NCBI RefSeq assembly: GCF_047300855.1
Contig: NZ_CP170197.1
Span: 2,232,001-2,296,000 of the forward strand
From: Sulfuriferula sp047300855
GTDB lineage: Bacteria > Pseudomonadota > Gammaproteobacteria > Burkholderiales > Sulfuriferulaceae
Direction of reading: 5' to 3'
Length of the DNA: 64,000 nt
Position 1 is the stretch's first letter. Each line of letters opens with the position of its first letter. A program made the translations under genes and the position numbers. Shown piece after piece: positions 26,311 to 35,666 of this stretch. A model generated the notes under the pieces. It was not told the origin of the DNA. It made no database searches and saw only the letters and a list, made by a program, of their open reading frames with translations.

Positions 26311-26376
26311 GGCAAAAGGCAAAAATCAAGCCTAGGGAAGGGGCTAAATTTTGCCTTTTGCCTTTTGCCTTTTGCC
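26311..26376. repeat. Heptamer repeat (TTTTGCC x4) with its inverted copy
   Basis: Two copies of GGCAAAA (26311-26324) face four tandem copies of TTTTGCC (26349-26376) across a 24-base spacer. They can form a hairpin of 14 or more base pairs. The repeat lies between the 3' ends of convergent genes and may act as a bidirectional terminator or be a slippage-prone minisatellite. Confidence 0.75.
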
Positions 26377-26383
26377 TTCCGGA

Positions 26384-26779
26384 TCAACCGGCGGCGTAAG
26401 CAATCACCCAATAGCGTGCGAATTTGCCCATCGCCATATACAGAGCGGCCTGCCACGGATTGAGACGCAGCCAGCCGGCAGCCAGGCATAAGGCATCGCC
26501 GATCAAGGGCACCCAGGCAAGCAGCAATGCCGGCGTGCCGTAACGGCGCACCTTCTCCACATGTTTGAGTCGTTTGGTTTGCGGCACCAGCCAGCCCATG
26601 CCGAAGCTCACCATACCGCCCAGCGTGTTGCCCAGGGTGGCGATGCCAAGAGCCGTCCACATCGTTGACGGATAGGCTTTAAGCAGCGCGAACAGCACCG
26701 CCTCCGAGCCCCCCGGCAATAGCGTGGCCGCGAGAAAGCTGCTGACAAATAATGAAATCAGGCTGGCGGTTTCAGTCAT
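26384..26779 (-). CDS. YqaA-type (SNARE-associated/DedA-like) membrane protein
   Basis: About 131 residues and mostly hydrophobic: MTETASLISLFVSSFLAATL, LPGGSEAVLFALLKAYP, LGIATLGNTLGGMVSFGMGW and a C-terminal ARYWVIAYAAG. It matches the small YqaA subgroup of the VTT/DedA superfamily, which has roles in membrane lipid or ion homeostasis. ATG 26779 is chosen to avoid overlap with the upstream gene; the frame is open to 26827. It lies 25 bases after the outer-membrane protein gene on the same strand. Confidence 0.78.
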   Translation of the reverse strand: MTETASLISLFVSSFLAATLLPGGSEAVLFALLKAYPSTMWTALGIATLGNTLGGMVSFGMGWLVPQTKRLKHVEKVRRYGTPALLLAWVPLIGDALCLAAGWLRLNPWQAALYMAMGKFARYWVIAYAAG

Positions 26780-26804
26780 TCCGAAACATTCAGGATTGCA
26801 GTTT

Positions 26805-27539
26805 TCAGAAGCGCCTGCCGAGAGCAAATAGCGTCATTCGATTGGCGCTGAAATTGACGTAAGGATCGTAGGCCACGCGCCCAAACCAGGGCGCGTAATC
26901 GTATGTCAGGGCGATACCGCTTCCCTCAACGTCGTCGCCTACCGTGTTTCTCCCGCTTTTGTAGGACAGATCTATTGTAAACCGCTGCTTTTCGGCAAAC
27001 CTGCGACGTGCTATCAAGTGGGTGACGCGTTGCCCGGTGCCGAGCCGGTCATCCTTGACCATAAATAGCGACAGTACTGTATTACTGATCGCGCGCGTAC
27101 CGATACCGAGCGTGATGGCATCGTTCGGATCGAAGTTGAGATTGTAGTAATCGCGCAGATTGGTACGACCAAAGCCGACAATGGCAAAGGTGTCGCCGCC
27201 GATTTCCGCATTTGCCGAGCCGCCCAGAAATCCGTGTGAGGCCACCTGAACGGAAAGAACCAGGCGCGCGGCACCCAAGTCAGCGTGCCTCTCGTAACCG
27301 GCACGAGCTTGTTGAAACCCAAGCCGGTCGCGGTAATAACCAATCCATCCAACATTGTCACCATAATCGGCGCGCAGGTTAAGGTCAGCCGCATTATTGC
27401 CGTCGCTGATACGGTAAAAAGCGGGGGTGAGCTTGAACGCCAGCGACGGCTCGCCTCCTCCGGCCGCGGGTTGCGCCAATACATTGGTTGCCAGCAGCAT
27501 GGCCGCCGCCGCAGGCAGGATGGAAAAACGAATTTTCAT
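26805..27539 (-). CDS. Outer-membrane beta-barrel-like protein
   Basis: About 244 residues with a signal peptide (MKIRFSILPAAAAMLLATNV, cleaved near VLAQP). Amphipathic beta strands alternate polar and aromatic residues, and the chain ends in ...MTLFALGRRF with a terminal Phe, the outer-membrane insertion signature. Family and ligand are not recognised. The frame is open to a GTG at 27599; ATG 27539 fits the signal peptide. It is part of a minus-strand group with the YqaA gene and a small protein gene. Confidence 0.7.
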   Translation of the reverse strand: MKIRFSILPAAAAMLLATNVLAQPAAGGGEPSLAFKLTPAFYRISDGNNAADLNLRADYGDNVGWIGYYRDRLGFQQARAGYERHADLGAARLVLSVQVASHGFLGGSANAEIGGDTFAIVGFGRTNLRDYYNLNFDPNDAITLGIGTRAISNTVLSLFMVKDDRLGTGQRVTHLIARRRFAEKQRFTIDLSYKSGRNTVGDDVEGSGIALTYDYAPWFGRVAYDPYVNFSANRMTLFALGRRF

Positions 27540-27595
27540 ACGACACATAGCGCGCCTTGCTGTTCGCCCACTCGATTTCATTCCGGCAAAATCGA

Positions 27596-27865
27596 TCACC
27601 CCGCCAGACCCTTTTTCAGCAATTCGGCCACCATCTCGTTCAAACCCATCTGGCGCGTTTGCGCCAGAGCTTGTATCTGTTGCACCAGTTCACTGTTGAG
27701 TTTCACTGCAAACGGCACCAGGCCCTGCGCCTGATCCAGCTTGCGCTGTTCGCGCCGGTCCGGCATGGCCCCTGCCTCACCGCCGAAACGGCCGGGGATG
27801 CCGGCCTGTTTCATCTGGCTGTTGATTTTCAGTCCCTGGTTTTTGTACAGGTCGGTTTTTTTCAT
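27596..27865 (-). CDS. Conserved small hypothetical protein with a helical C-terminus
   Basis: An 89-residue soluble protein. The N-terminal half is basic and rich in G and Q (KKTDLYKNQGLKINSQMKQA). The C-terminal half (FAVKLNSELVQQIQALAQT, LNEMVAELLKKGLAG) resembles a ribbon-helix-helix-like segment. DNA binding is possible but not shown. Its stop lies next to the possible GTG start of the outer-membrane protein gene. It is divergent from prfB, with about 100 bases between starts. Confidence 0.6.
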   Translation of the reverse strand: MKKTDLYKNQGLKINSQMKQAGIPGRFGGEAGAMPDRREQRKLDQAQGLVPFAVKLNSELVQQIQALAQTRQMGLNEMVAELLKKGLAG

Positions 27866-27965
27866 GGTGCGAGTCCTTCATCAATTGAGGCGCTTATTCT
27901 ACGCGTGAAGGCAGTAGTACAAGAATGATATAATTTGCCGTTTTTCAGCACCTTATACAAACATC

Positions 27966-29070
27966 ATGGAAGCAGAACGCCTCAATCAGATCGATGCCAC
28001 CCTGACCGACCTGGTGCGCCGCACCGCCGAACTTCGGGGGTATCTTTGACTTCGATACCAAGTTAGGCCGCCTCGAGGAAGTCAACGTGCTGGCTGAAGA
28101 TCCGGCCATCTGGAACGACCAGAAACGCGCCCAGGAACTGGGCCGCGAGAAAAAATCGCTGGAAAATGTGGTACTCACTCTGCAAAGCCTGGACCAGGGT
28201 TTGCGCGATGCGCGCGACCTGTTCGAGATGGCGCGCGAGGAAAACGATGACGCCACGCTGGAAGCGGTGGGCGACGATACGGCAAAGCTGGAACAGACCG
28301 TGGAAACCATGGAATTCCGCCGCATGTTCGCCAATCCGATGGACCCCGCCAACTGCTTTATTGACATTCAATCCGGAGCGGGCGGCACCGAGGCGTGCGA
28401 CTGGGCATCGATGCTGTTGCGCCAGTATCTGCGTTACTGCGAGCGCAAAGGCTTCAAGACCGAGGTGATGGAAGTCTCCGACGGCGATGTGGCCGGTATC
28501 AAATCGGCCAGCATCAAGGTCGATGGTGAATATGCCTACGGCTTTTTGCGCAGCGAAACCGGCGTGCACCGGCTGGTGCGCAAATCGCCGTTCGACTCAT
28601 CTGGCGGCCGCCATACCTCGTTCGCCAGCGTGTTCGTCTACCCGGAAGTGGACGATTCCATCGAGGTTGATATCAACCCGGCCGATCTGCGTGTCGACAC
28701 CTACCGCGCCTCGGGTGCGGGCGGTCAGCACATCAACAAGACCGATTCGGCGGTGCGCATTACGCACATCCCCACCGGCATCGTGGTGCAATGCCAGAAC
28801 GACCGCTCCCAGCACAAGAACCGCGCCGAGGCCATGTCCATGCTGAAATCACGCATGTACGAAGCCGAACTGCGTAAACGCCAGGCCGAGCAGGACAAGC
28901 TCGAAGCCGGCAAATCCGACGTCGGCTGGGGCCATCAGATCCGCTCCTACGTGCTCGACCAGTCGCGCATCAAGGACTTGCGTACCAACGTGGAAATTTC
29001 CAATACCCAGAAAGTGCTGGACGGCGATCTGGATGAGTTCATTCAAGCCAGTTTGAAACAAGGCGTTTAA
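27966..29070 (+). CDS. prfB: Peptide chain release factor 2, with programmed +1 frameshift
   Basis: The gene is read as 27966-28046 joined to 28048-29070, giving 367 residues. Codon 28 is an in-frame TGA at 28047-28049 in the context GGGGGTATCTTTGAC. Slippage at CTT places ribosomes in the main frame, the classic RF2 autoregulatory site. The preceding Shine-Dalgarno-like element reads CGGGGG instead of the usual AGGGGG. The second part carries the stop-codon-recognition tripeptide SPF (RKSPFDSSG) and the hydrolysis motif GGQ (ASGAGGQHINKTDSAV). RF2 terminates at UGA and UAA. lysS follows two bases later, the common betaproteobacterial order. Confidence 0.96.
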
Positions 29071-29072
29071 CC

Positions 29073-30575
29073 ATGACCGATACCACGCAACAAATCCCGC
29101 AAGACGACAACCAGATCATCACCGAGCGGCGCGCCAAGCTGGCCCAGTTGCGCGAATCCGGCGTGGCGTTTCCCAACGATTTTGAACGCCGCGATTACGC
29201 CGCCAGGATCCACGCGGCGCATGGTGAAAAAACCAAGGAAGACCTCGAAGCCGCGCCGGTGGAAGTGCAGTTCGCCGGGCGCATGATGCTGAAGCGGGTG
29301 ATGGGCAAGGCCAGCTTTGCGACCTTGCAGGACATGGGCGGACGCTTGCAGATTTATGTTGCCAACGATATTACCGGCGAAGCCACGCACGAGGCATTCA
29401 AGCATTGGGACCTGGGCGATTTTATCGGCGCCACCGGCGTGCTGTTCAAGACCAAGACCGGCGAGTTGTCGGTGCGTGCCACATCGGTGCGCCTGCTGTC
29501 GAAATCCTTGCGTCCGCTGCCGGAAAAGTTCCACGGCTTGAGCGATCAGGAACAGAAATACCGCCAGCGCTATCTTGATTTGATTACCAACGAAGATGCA
29601 CGCCGGGTATTTGCAACGCGCTCGAAAATCGTGCAGACCATCCGCAATTTCATGACCGGTCACGATTTTCTGGAAGTGGAAACGCCGATGATGCACCCCA
29701 TTCCCGGCGGCGCGGCGGCCAAGCCATTCACCACGCACCACAATGCGCTGGACATGGAACTGTTCCTGCGCATTGCGCCGGAGCTGTATCTGAAGCGGCT
29801 GGTGGTGGGCGGCTTCGAGAAGGTATTCGAGATCAACCGCAACTTCCGCAACGAGGGATTGTCGACGCGCCACAATCCCGAGTTCACCATGATGGAATTC
29901 TATGAGGCGTATCGGGATTACCGCTACCTGATGGACTTCACCGAAACGCTGCTGCGCGAAACGGCGCGTGCCGCCACCGGCAGCGAGCAGGTCAGCTACA
30001 ACGGCCAGATCATTGACCTGGGCCAGCCGTTCGACCGCCTCACCATCGTCGATGCGGTGCGCAAATACCATCCCGAATTCAGCGTCGAGCAGCTCAACGA
30101 CCGCGCCTGGCTGGCCGAATGGTTCAAGGCCAACAAGGCCAGGTTCCGCGAATCCGATGGGCTGGGCGGCCTGCAGCTGACGTTCTTTGAGGAAACCACC
30201 GAGAGCTTGCTGATCCAGCCCACTTTCATCATCGACTACCCGGCGGAAGTGTCCCCGCTGGCGCGCCGTTCCGACAGCCAGCCAGAGATTACTGAACGCT
30301 TCGAACTGTTCATCACCGGGCGCGAACTGGCCAATGGCTTCTCCGAATTGAACGATCCGGAAGACCAGGCCGAGCGTTTCATGGAACAGGTGCGCAACAA
30401 GGAAGCCGGCGATGAGGAAGCCATGCACTACGACGCCGACTACATCCGTGCGCTGGAGTATGGCCTGCCCCCCACCGGCGGCTGCGGCATCGGCATCGAC
30501 CGGCTGGTGATGCTGCTGACCGACAGCCAGAGCATCCGCGACGTGATTCTGTTCCCGCAGATGCGGCCGGAATAG
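29073..30575 (+). CDS. lysS: Lysyl-tRNA synthetase, class II
   Basis: A 500-residue class II synthetase. It has an N-terminal OB-fold anticodon-binding domain (about residues 60-150) and a catalytic core. Motif 2 is visible as FRNEGLSTRHNPEFTMMEFY, and motif 3 as GGCGIGIDRLVMLLT ending in FPQMRPE. It charges tRNA-Lys. It begins two bases after prfB and is very probably co-transcribed with it. Length and motifs are standard for the bacterial enzyme. Confidence 0.97.
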   Translation: MTDTTQQIPQDDNQIITERRAKLAQLRESGVAFPNDFERRDYAARIHAAHGEKTKEDLEAAPVEVQFAGRMMLKRVMGKASFATLQDMGGRLQIYVANDITGEATHEAFKHWDLGDFIGATGVLFKTKTGELSVRATSVRLLSKSLRPLPEKFHGLSDQEQKYRQRYLDLITNEDARRVFATRSKIVQTIRNFMTGHDFLEVETPMMHPIPGGAAAKPFTTHHNALDMELFLRIAPELYLKRLVVGGFEKVFEINRNFRNEGLSTRHNPEFTMMEFYEAYRDYRYLMDFTETLLRETARAATGSEQVSYNGQIIDLGQPFDRLTIVDAVRKYHPEFSVEQLNDRAWLAEWFKANKARFRESDGLGGLQLTFFEETTESLLIQPTFIIDYPAEVSPLARRSDSQPEITERFELFITGRELANGFSELNDPEDQAERFMEQVRNKEAGDEEAMHYDADYIRALEYGLPPTGGCGIGIDRLVMLLTDSQSIRDVILFPQMRPE

Positions 30576-30581
30576 CCGACC

Positions 30582-33071
30582 TTACTTCACCCCGGGTTTG
30601 AGCTTCCAGATTTCGCGGTTGTATTCCAGCATGGTACGGTCGGTCGAGAAGAAGCCACTGGAAGCGGTATTGAGGATGCTCATGCGCGTCCAGCGTGCAG
30701 TATCCTGCCAGGCCAGCGAAACCTGCTCCTGTGCATCCACATAACTGCGGAAATCCGCCAGCGTCTTCCAGGGGTCGTGAGGGCTTTGCAGCGCATCCAG
30801 AATCATGTCGAAGATGTTTGGCTCGTTAGGGTTGAAATGACCTGAACGCAACAGCTTGAGCACGTCATGCAGATCGTTATCCTCGTTGACATAGCGCCAC
30901 GGGTGGTAGTTGTGCCCCAAGGCATCGACCTCGCCTGCTTTGAGACCAAACAGAAAGAAATTTTCAGCACCGACTGCGTCCATGATTTCGATATTGGCAC
31001 CGTCGTAGGTGCCAATGGTGACGGCACCGTTCATCATGAACTTCATGTTGCCGGTGCCGGATGCCTCTTTGCCCGCGGTGGAAATCTGCTCGGAAAGATC
31101 CGTCGCCGGGGCAATGATCTCCATACTGGTTACCCGATAATTGGGTAGAAACGCAAGTTTCAGGCGTCCGTTAACATCCGGATCGCTATTCACCACGGCA
31201 GCCACATTATTGACCAGCTTGATGATGCGTTTGGCCATGACGTAGCCTGGCGCAGCCTTGCCTCCTATCAGTACGCAGCGATTGGTCCAGTTATCCAGAC
31301 GCCCATTTTTGATGCGCAGGTAGAGATGGATCACGTGCAGTACATTGAGCAACTGACGCTTGTATTCGTGAATACGCTTGACCTGCACATCGAATAACGC
31401 CGTTGGATCAAAATCCACATTGCACTCGGTTTTGACAAGTGCGGCCAGACGTTGCTTGTTGGCTAATTTAACTTCTCGCCAACGCGTATGAAAGGCCTCA
31501 TGGTGAACCTCGGCATAGGATTTCAGTTGCTCCAGCTGGCTCAAATCCGCCACCCAGCCATCACCGATCGTTTCGCTAATCAACGCAGTCATGCCGGGGT
31601 TGGCATAAGCCACCCAACGGCGCGGCGTCACACCGTTGGTCTTGTTGTTGAATTTCTCCGGCCACAATTGATAGAAATCGTGAAACAAGCCGTCGCGAAG
31701 CAACTTCGAATGCAAGGCCGCCACACCATTGACTGAAAAACTGCCCACGATTGCCAGCCACGCCATGCGCACGTAGCGCTGACTGCCATCTTCGATAATG
31801 GACATTCGCTGCTGTCGTTCGATATCGCCGGGCCATTTGAGTGATACCTGGCGCAGAAAACGTGCATTGATTTCGTAAATAATTTCCAGCAATCTCGGCA
31901 GCAAGCGCTCGAACAGGCTCAACGGCCATTTCTCCAAGGCTTCCGGCAGCAGGGTGTGATTGGTATAAGCCATGCAGCGCGTGGTAATTGACCAGGACTG
32001 TTCCCAGCTCAGGTTTTTTTCATCCATCAGGATGCGCATCAGTTCGGCCACCGCGATGGTCGGGTGTGTGTCGTTCATCTGGAACACATTTTCAGCGGCA
32101 AAATCGCGGTAATCACGCGCCTCATGGTGCTCCCATACGCGCATGGCGTCCTTGATACTGGCCGAAGCCAGGAAATACTGCTGACGCAGACGCAGCTCCT
32201 TGCCGTTTTCGCTGGTGTCATTGGGATAGAGCACCATGGAAATATGCTCGGCATTATTCTTCGCCTGTACCGCTTCGGTGTAGCTCCCGGCATTAAATTC
32301 ACCCAGATTGAATTCCTCGGTAGCTGCCGCCTTCCATAAGCGCAAGGTATTCACTGTTTTGTTGCGATAGCCGGAAATAGGCATATCGAATGGAATCGCC
32401 AGCACGTCTTGTGTATCCACCCAGCGTGCGCGCTGATTGCCATGATCATCCCGGTAGTGCTCGCTACGTCCGCCGAAATGCACGCGCTGGCCATATTCAC
32501 TGCGCTCAATCTCCCAGGGATTGCCATTGCGTAACCAGCGATCCGGTTCTTCCACCTGATAACCGTTGTCGATATGCTGACGGAACATGCCGTATTCATA
32601 GCGCAGGCCATAGCCCATTACCGGCAATTGCAGCGTCGCACAGCTATCCATGAAGCACGCTGCCAGACGCCCCAAGCCTCCATTGCCCAGACCTGCATCG
32701 GGCTCCTGATCAACAATGTCTTCCAGCTGCTCGCTCATATCCAGCATGGCCTGATGGGTTTCATCTTTAATGCCAAGATTAAGCAGATGATTGCCCAGGG
32801 CCCGCCCGATCAGAAACTCCAGAGACAAGTAATAGGCACGCCGGCTGCCAGGCTGCAACTGACGATCCCAGGTGCTGCGCCAGTCCACCATCAGACGGTC
32901 ACGCAGCGTGTACGCAAGGGACTCGTACGCATAGAACGGCTCGCATCCCTGAAAGCGTCCCAGATGGTAAGACAGATAACGCTGAAAGTCGGCGCCAATA
33001 GCCTTGGCATCGTGAGCCAGAGGTTTGAGCTGAACCGGACGATAAACGTTTTTGGGGGTAAAACCTGGCAT
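30582..33071 (-). CDS. glgP: Glycogen/starch phosphorylase
   Basis: An 829-residue GT35 phosphorylase that releases glucose-1-phosphate from alpha-1,4-glucans. The PLP-binding block EASGTGNMKFMMNGAVTIG contains the Schiff-base lysine, and N-terminal blocks such as DAGLGNGGLGRLAACFMDS are typical. It is convergent with lysS (7-base gap) and preceded by a 290-base gap before feoA. No other glycogen gene is present in the window. Confidence 0.96.
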   Translation of the reverse strand: MPGFTPKNVYRPVQLKPLAHDAKAIGADFQRYLSYHLGRFQGCEPFYAYESLAYTLRDRLMVDWRSTWDRQLQPGSRRAYYLSLEFLIGRALGNHLLNLGIKDETHQAMLDMSEQLEDIVDQEPDAGLGNGGLGRLAACFMDSCATLQLPVMGYGLRYEYGMFRQHIDNGYQVEEPDRWLRNGNPWEIERSEYGQRVHFGGRSEHYRDDHGNQRARWVDTQDVLAIPFDMPISGYRNKTVNTLRLWKAAATEEFNLGEFNAGSYTEAVQAKNNAEHISMVLYPNDTSENGKELRLRQQYFLASASIKDAMRVWEHHEARDYRDFAAENVFQMNDTHPTIAVAELMRILMDEKNLSWEQSWSITTRCMAYTNHTLLPEALEKWPLSLFERLLPRLLEIIYEINARFLRQVSLKWPGDIERQQRMSIIEDGSQRYVRMAWLAIVGSFSVNGVAALHSKLLRDGLFHDFYQLWPEKFNNKTNGVTPRRWVAYANPGMTALISETIGDGWVADLSQLEQLKSYAEVHHEAFHTRWREVKLANKQRLAALVKTECNVDFDPTALFDVQVKRIHEYKRQLLNVLHVIHLYLRIKNGRLDNWTNRCVLIGGKAAPGYVMAKRIIKLVNNVAAVVNSDPDVNGRLKLAFLPNYRVTSMEIIAPATDLSEQISTAGKEASGTGNMKFMMNGAVTIGTYDGANIEIMDAVGAENFFLFGLKAGEVDALGHNYHPWRYVNEDNDLHDVLKLLRSGHFNPNEPNIFDMILDALQSPHDPWKTLADFRSYVDAQEQVSLAWQDTARWTRMSILNTASSGFFSTDRTMLEYNREIWKLKPGVK

Positions 33072-33332
33072 GGATGGGGCTCCTTGATTAATTGGCCTGT
33101 TTGTTGATTTTGCACATTGGCAGAGTGGCTAGTTCTACAAAAGTACCGGATACGGGTTCGCATTTAGTACGTATTCAACGTCTGCTCCATGCCCGAACGT
33201 TGTTATAGCCCGTGTTGTGATTATTGCTGATTGATCCGATTACAGGATCAATGAGTTCCAACTGTATTTTATTTTGCATGGCTTTTCAAAATTATTGCTC
33301 GCAGGCTTGCATGGCATACTGGCTTATGATAC

Positions 33333-33353
33333 AAATAAGAACGTTTCTCATTT
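33333..33353 (+). promoter_or_regulatory. Fur-type box before feoA
   Basis: AAATAAGAACGTTTCTCATTT is an imperfect palindrome centred on CG, in the A/T-rich style of Fur boxes. It ends 11 bases before the feoA start. TATGAT at 33325-33330 could be the -10 element. Iron-responsive repression of feoAB is expected from family knowledge. Confidence 0.55.
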
Positions 33354-33363
33354 ATAAAAATTT

Positions 33364-33597
33364 ATGCATACCTCGCTAGATCATCTGTTTCCAAATCAAA
33401 GTGGCACGATTGAAACCATCGATGCCGGTCCCGAGTTGGGACGGCGTATGGCCGCGCTGGGACTGCGCCCCGGACGACGCATAGAAGTGGTGCGCACGGC
33501 GCCGCTCAAAGGCCCGATGCAAATTCGCATTGGCCATACGGAACTGATGATACGACGCATCGACGCTGCCAAAATCTGCGTCAATCTGGTTGCCTGA
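33364..33597 (+). CDS. feoA: Ferrous iron transport protein A
   Basis: A 77-residue SH3-like protein with the FeoA block AALGLRPGRRIEVVRTAPLKGPMQIRIG. It is thought to interact with the G-domain or membrane part of FeoB. It precedes feoB by 12 bases and lies directly behind a Fur-type box. Length and motifs are typical. Confidence 0.92.
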   Translation: MHTSLDHLFPNQSGTIETIDAGPELGRRMAALGLRPGRRIEVVRTAPLKGPMQIRIGHTELMIRRIDAAKICVNLVA

Positions 33598-33609
33598 CAC
33601 CCCGCCATC

Positions 33610-35394
33610 ATGAAACGTATCGCTCTTTTGGGCATGCCCAACACGGGTAAATCCACTTTTTTTAACCGCCTGACCGGTGCTGGGGCACGTGTGGGCAACT
33701 GGCCGGGCATCACGGTTGACCTGCTGGCCGCCAAAATTCTGCTGGGCGGCAACATGGTGGAGGTGGTGGATTTGCCGGGCATTTACAATCTGCACGGCTT
33801 TTCTGACGACGAGCAGGTGGTGCGGCATTTTCTTGAATCTCAGGTCGTCAATGGTCTGGTGGTGATTCTCAATGCCGCCCAACTTGATCGGCAACTGGCG
33901 CTGCTGCTTCAGCTCAAGGCACTCAAGCTGCCGATGACGCTGGTTCTGAATATGTCGGACGAGGCCAAACAACTGGGGGTCAAAATTGATCTCGCCGAGC
34001 TTGCGCGCAACCTCGATATGGCAGTCACGCTGATCAGTGCAAAATATGGCCAGGGTTTCGAGTCGGCACGTCATGCCATCGAACAAATTGTGCAACACAA
34101 TCCGGCAGCACGCCTGGCCGATACCGAGGGTCTCAGTCAGGATGACCGCATCGAGGTCGAGCTTGACCGGATTGTCAGTGGCTCGGTCAGCACGCCGATT
34201 ACGCTGTCGCCCGGTATCACGCGCCGTCTGGACCGGATATTGTTGCATCCCTGGCTGGGTCTGCCCTTGTTTTTTATTACCGTGTTTTTGCTGTTCCAGC
34301 TGGTTTACGGCATTGGCACGCCCTTGCAGGATGGCATGAACTGGGGGCTGGAGCATATCAAGACCGGCCTGTTGCAACCCGCACTGGTTCACGCACCGTT
34401 ACCCCTGCAGAGTTTCATTCAGGATGGCTTGTTCGATGGTATCGGCACCGTGTTGAGCTTCCTGCCCATCATCGTCGTGTTCTTCATGTTCATGGCGATT
34501 ATCGAAGACAGCGGCTATCTGGCGCGTGCTGCCTACCTGATGGATGCGGTCATGGCCAGGCTGGGGCTGGATGGGCGCTCATTCGTGATGCAACTAATGG
34601 GCTTTGGCTGCAATGTCCCCGCCCTGATGGGCACGCGGGTGATGCGCTCTCGCGCGTTGCGCCTGCTGACCATGCTGGTGATCCCGTTCTCGCTATGCTC
34701 GGCGCGCCTGCAAGTATTTCTGTTTTTCACCACCGCTATTTTCGCGCCACGCGCGGCTGCAATGGTGATGTTTTCGTTGTATCTGATGAGTTTTTTGATG
34801 GCGTTCCTCACCGCGCTGGTGTGGCGCGGCAAATACCGCAGCGTGGAACCGCTGTTGCTGGAGCTTCCACCTTACCGATTCCCCACCTTCAAACAACTCA
34901 TCGCCCAGGGCTGGCAGCAGTCGCAGCATTTCTTGAAAGGCGCCTCGGGTTACATCGTCGGCGGTGTCATTGTGGTGTGGGCGTTAACGCACTATCCGTT
35001 CGACGTGCCGCCCGCCAGCCCCGCTACCCTGGCGGGGCAACTGGCTGACTTCATGGCGCCACTGTTCCAGCCATTGGGTATCGATCGATTGTTGTCTGTG
35101 GCGCTGCTGTTCGGCTTCATCGCCAAAGAAATCGTGATCGGTGCTCTGGCGGTAATTTATGGCGCTGGCCAGTCCAACCTGGCGGGTATCATTGCCGGCA
35201 AACTGGATTGGGTACAGGCATACAGTTTCATGCTGTTCACACTGATTTATACGCCGTGCCTGTCCACCGTGGCGGTGCTCAAGCAGGAGTCGAAGAGCTG
35301 GTGGTTTACCGTGCTGGCAGTGGCCTGGCCACTCGGCCTGGCCTGGCTGGTGAGCTTCATTTTCTACCAGAGCGCGCGCGCTTTGGGCTGGTAA
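33610..35394 (+). CDS. feoB: Ferrous iron transport protein B (short form)
   Basis: A 594-residue FeoB. The N-terminal GTPase has G1 GMPNTGKSTFFN, the G3-type DLPGIYN and G4 NMSDE. The membrane part has the conserved GFGCNVPALMGTRVMRS and SLCSARLQVF gate segments. FeoB is usually about 750-780 residues, so this is roughly 150 shorter; the loss appears to be in the GDI-like spacer and C-terminal extension. The key G and gate motifs remain. It imports Fe(II) across the inner membrane and probably works with FeoA. Confidence 0.93.
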   Translation: MKRIALLGMPNTGKSTFFNRLTGAGARVGNWPGITVDLLAAKILLGGNMVEVVDLPGIYNLHGFSDDEQVVRHFLESQVVNGLVVILNAAQLDRQLALLLQLKALKLPMTLVLNMSDEAKQLGVKIDLAELARNLDMAVTLISAKYGQGFESARHAIEQIVQHNPAARLADTEGLSQDDRIEVELDRIVSGSVSTPITLSPGITRRLDRILLHPWLGLPLFFITVFLLFQLVYGIGTPLQDGMNWGLEHIKTGLLQPALVHAPLPLQSFIQDGLFDGIGTVLSFLPIIVVFFMFMAIIEDSGYLARAAYLMDAVMARLGLDGRSFVMQLMGFGCNVPALMGTRVMRSRALRLLTMLVIPFSLCSARLQVFLFFTTAIFAPRAAAMVMFSLYLMSFLMAFLTALVWRGKYRSVEPLLLELPPYRFPTFKQLIAQGWQQSQHFLKGASGYIVGGVIVVWALTHYPFDVPPASPATLAGQLADFMAPLFQPLGIDRLLSVALLFGFIAKEIVIGALAVIYGAGQSNLAGIIAGKLDWVQAYSFMLFTLIYTPCLSTVAVLKQESKSWWFTVLAVAWPLGLAWLVSFIFYQSARALGW

Positions 35395-35470
35395 AGTCCT
35401 GGCAACTGCTAAGCAACAACAGGCCGATCCGGCCAGAATGAAGTCATCGCCGGGAACGAATCAAGTGGCG

Positions 35471-35665
35471 TTATTCGGCCTCATCCATCCATGCAAGCTG
35501 AATCGCTTCAAGTATCTTTTCACTGGATTTATCCGGTGCATCGTCAAACCCGGGCAACTCAGTCACCCAGCGGTGCAGGTCGGTGAAACGCACGTATTGC
35601 GGGTCAACATCGGGATGGGTTTCCAGCAATTCAATAGCAATATCCAGGGTGTCTGTCCACTTCAT
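35471..35665 (-). CDS. iscX: Fe-S assembly protein IscX
   Basis: A 64-residue acidic protein matching IscX/YfhJ: MKWTDTLDIAIELLETHPDV, FTDLHRWVTELPGF and a final ILEAIQLAWMDEA. It binds iron and IscS and modulates sulfur transfer. It is the last gene of the isc operon, one base after fdx. Confidence 0.93.
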   Translation of the reverse strand: MKWTDTLDIAIELLETHPDVDPQYVRFTDLHRWVTELPGFDDAPDKSSEKILEAIQLAWMDEAE

Positions 35666-35666
35666 G

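Noticed and set aside
26311..26376. Possible CRISPR array
   Set aside because: Repeats are 7 bases with no spacers; it is a minisatellite hairpin.
29067..30428. 453-codon minus-strand frame opposite lysS
   Set aside because: It is a shadow of lysS, with no motif or ribosome site.
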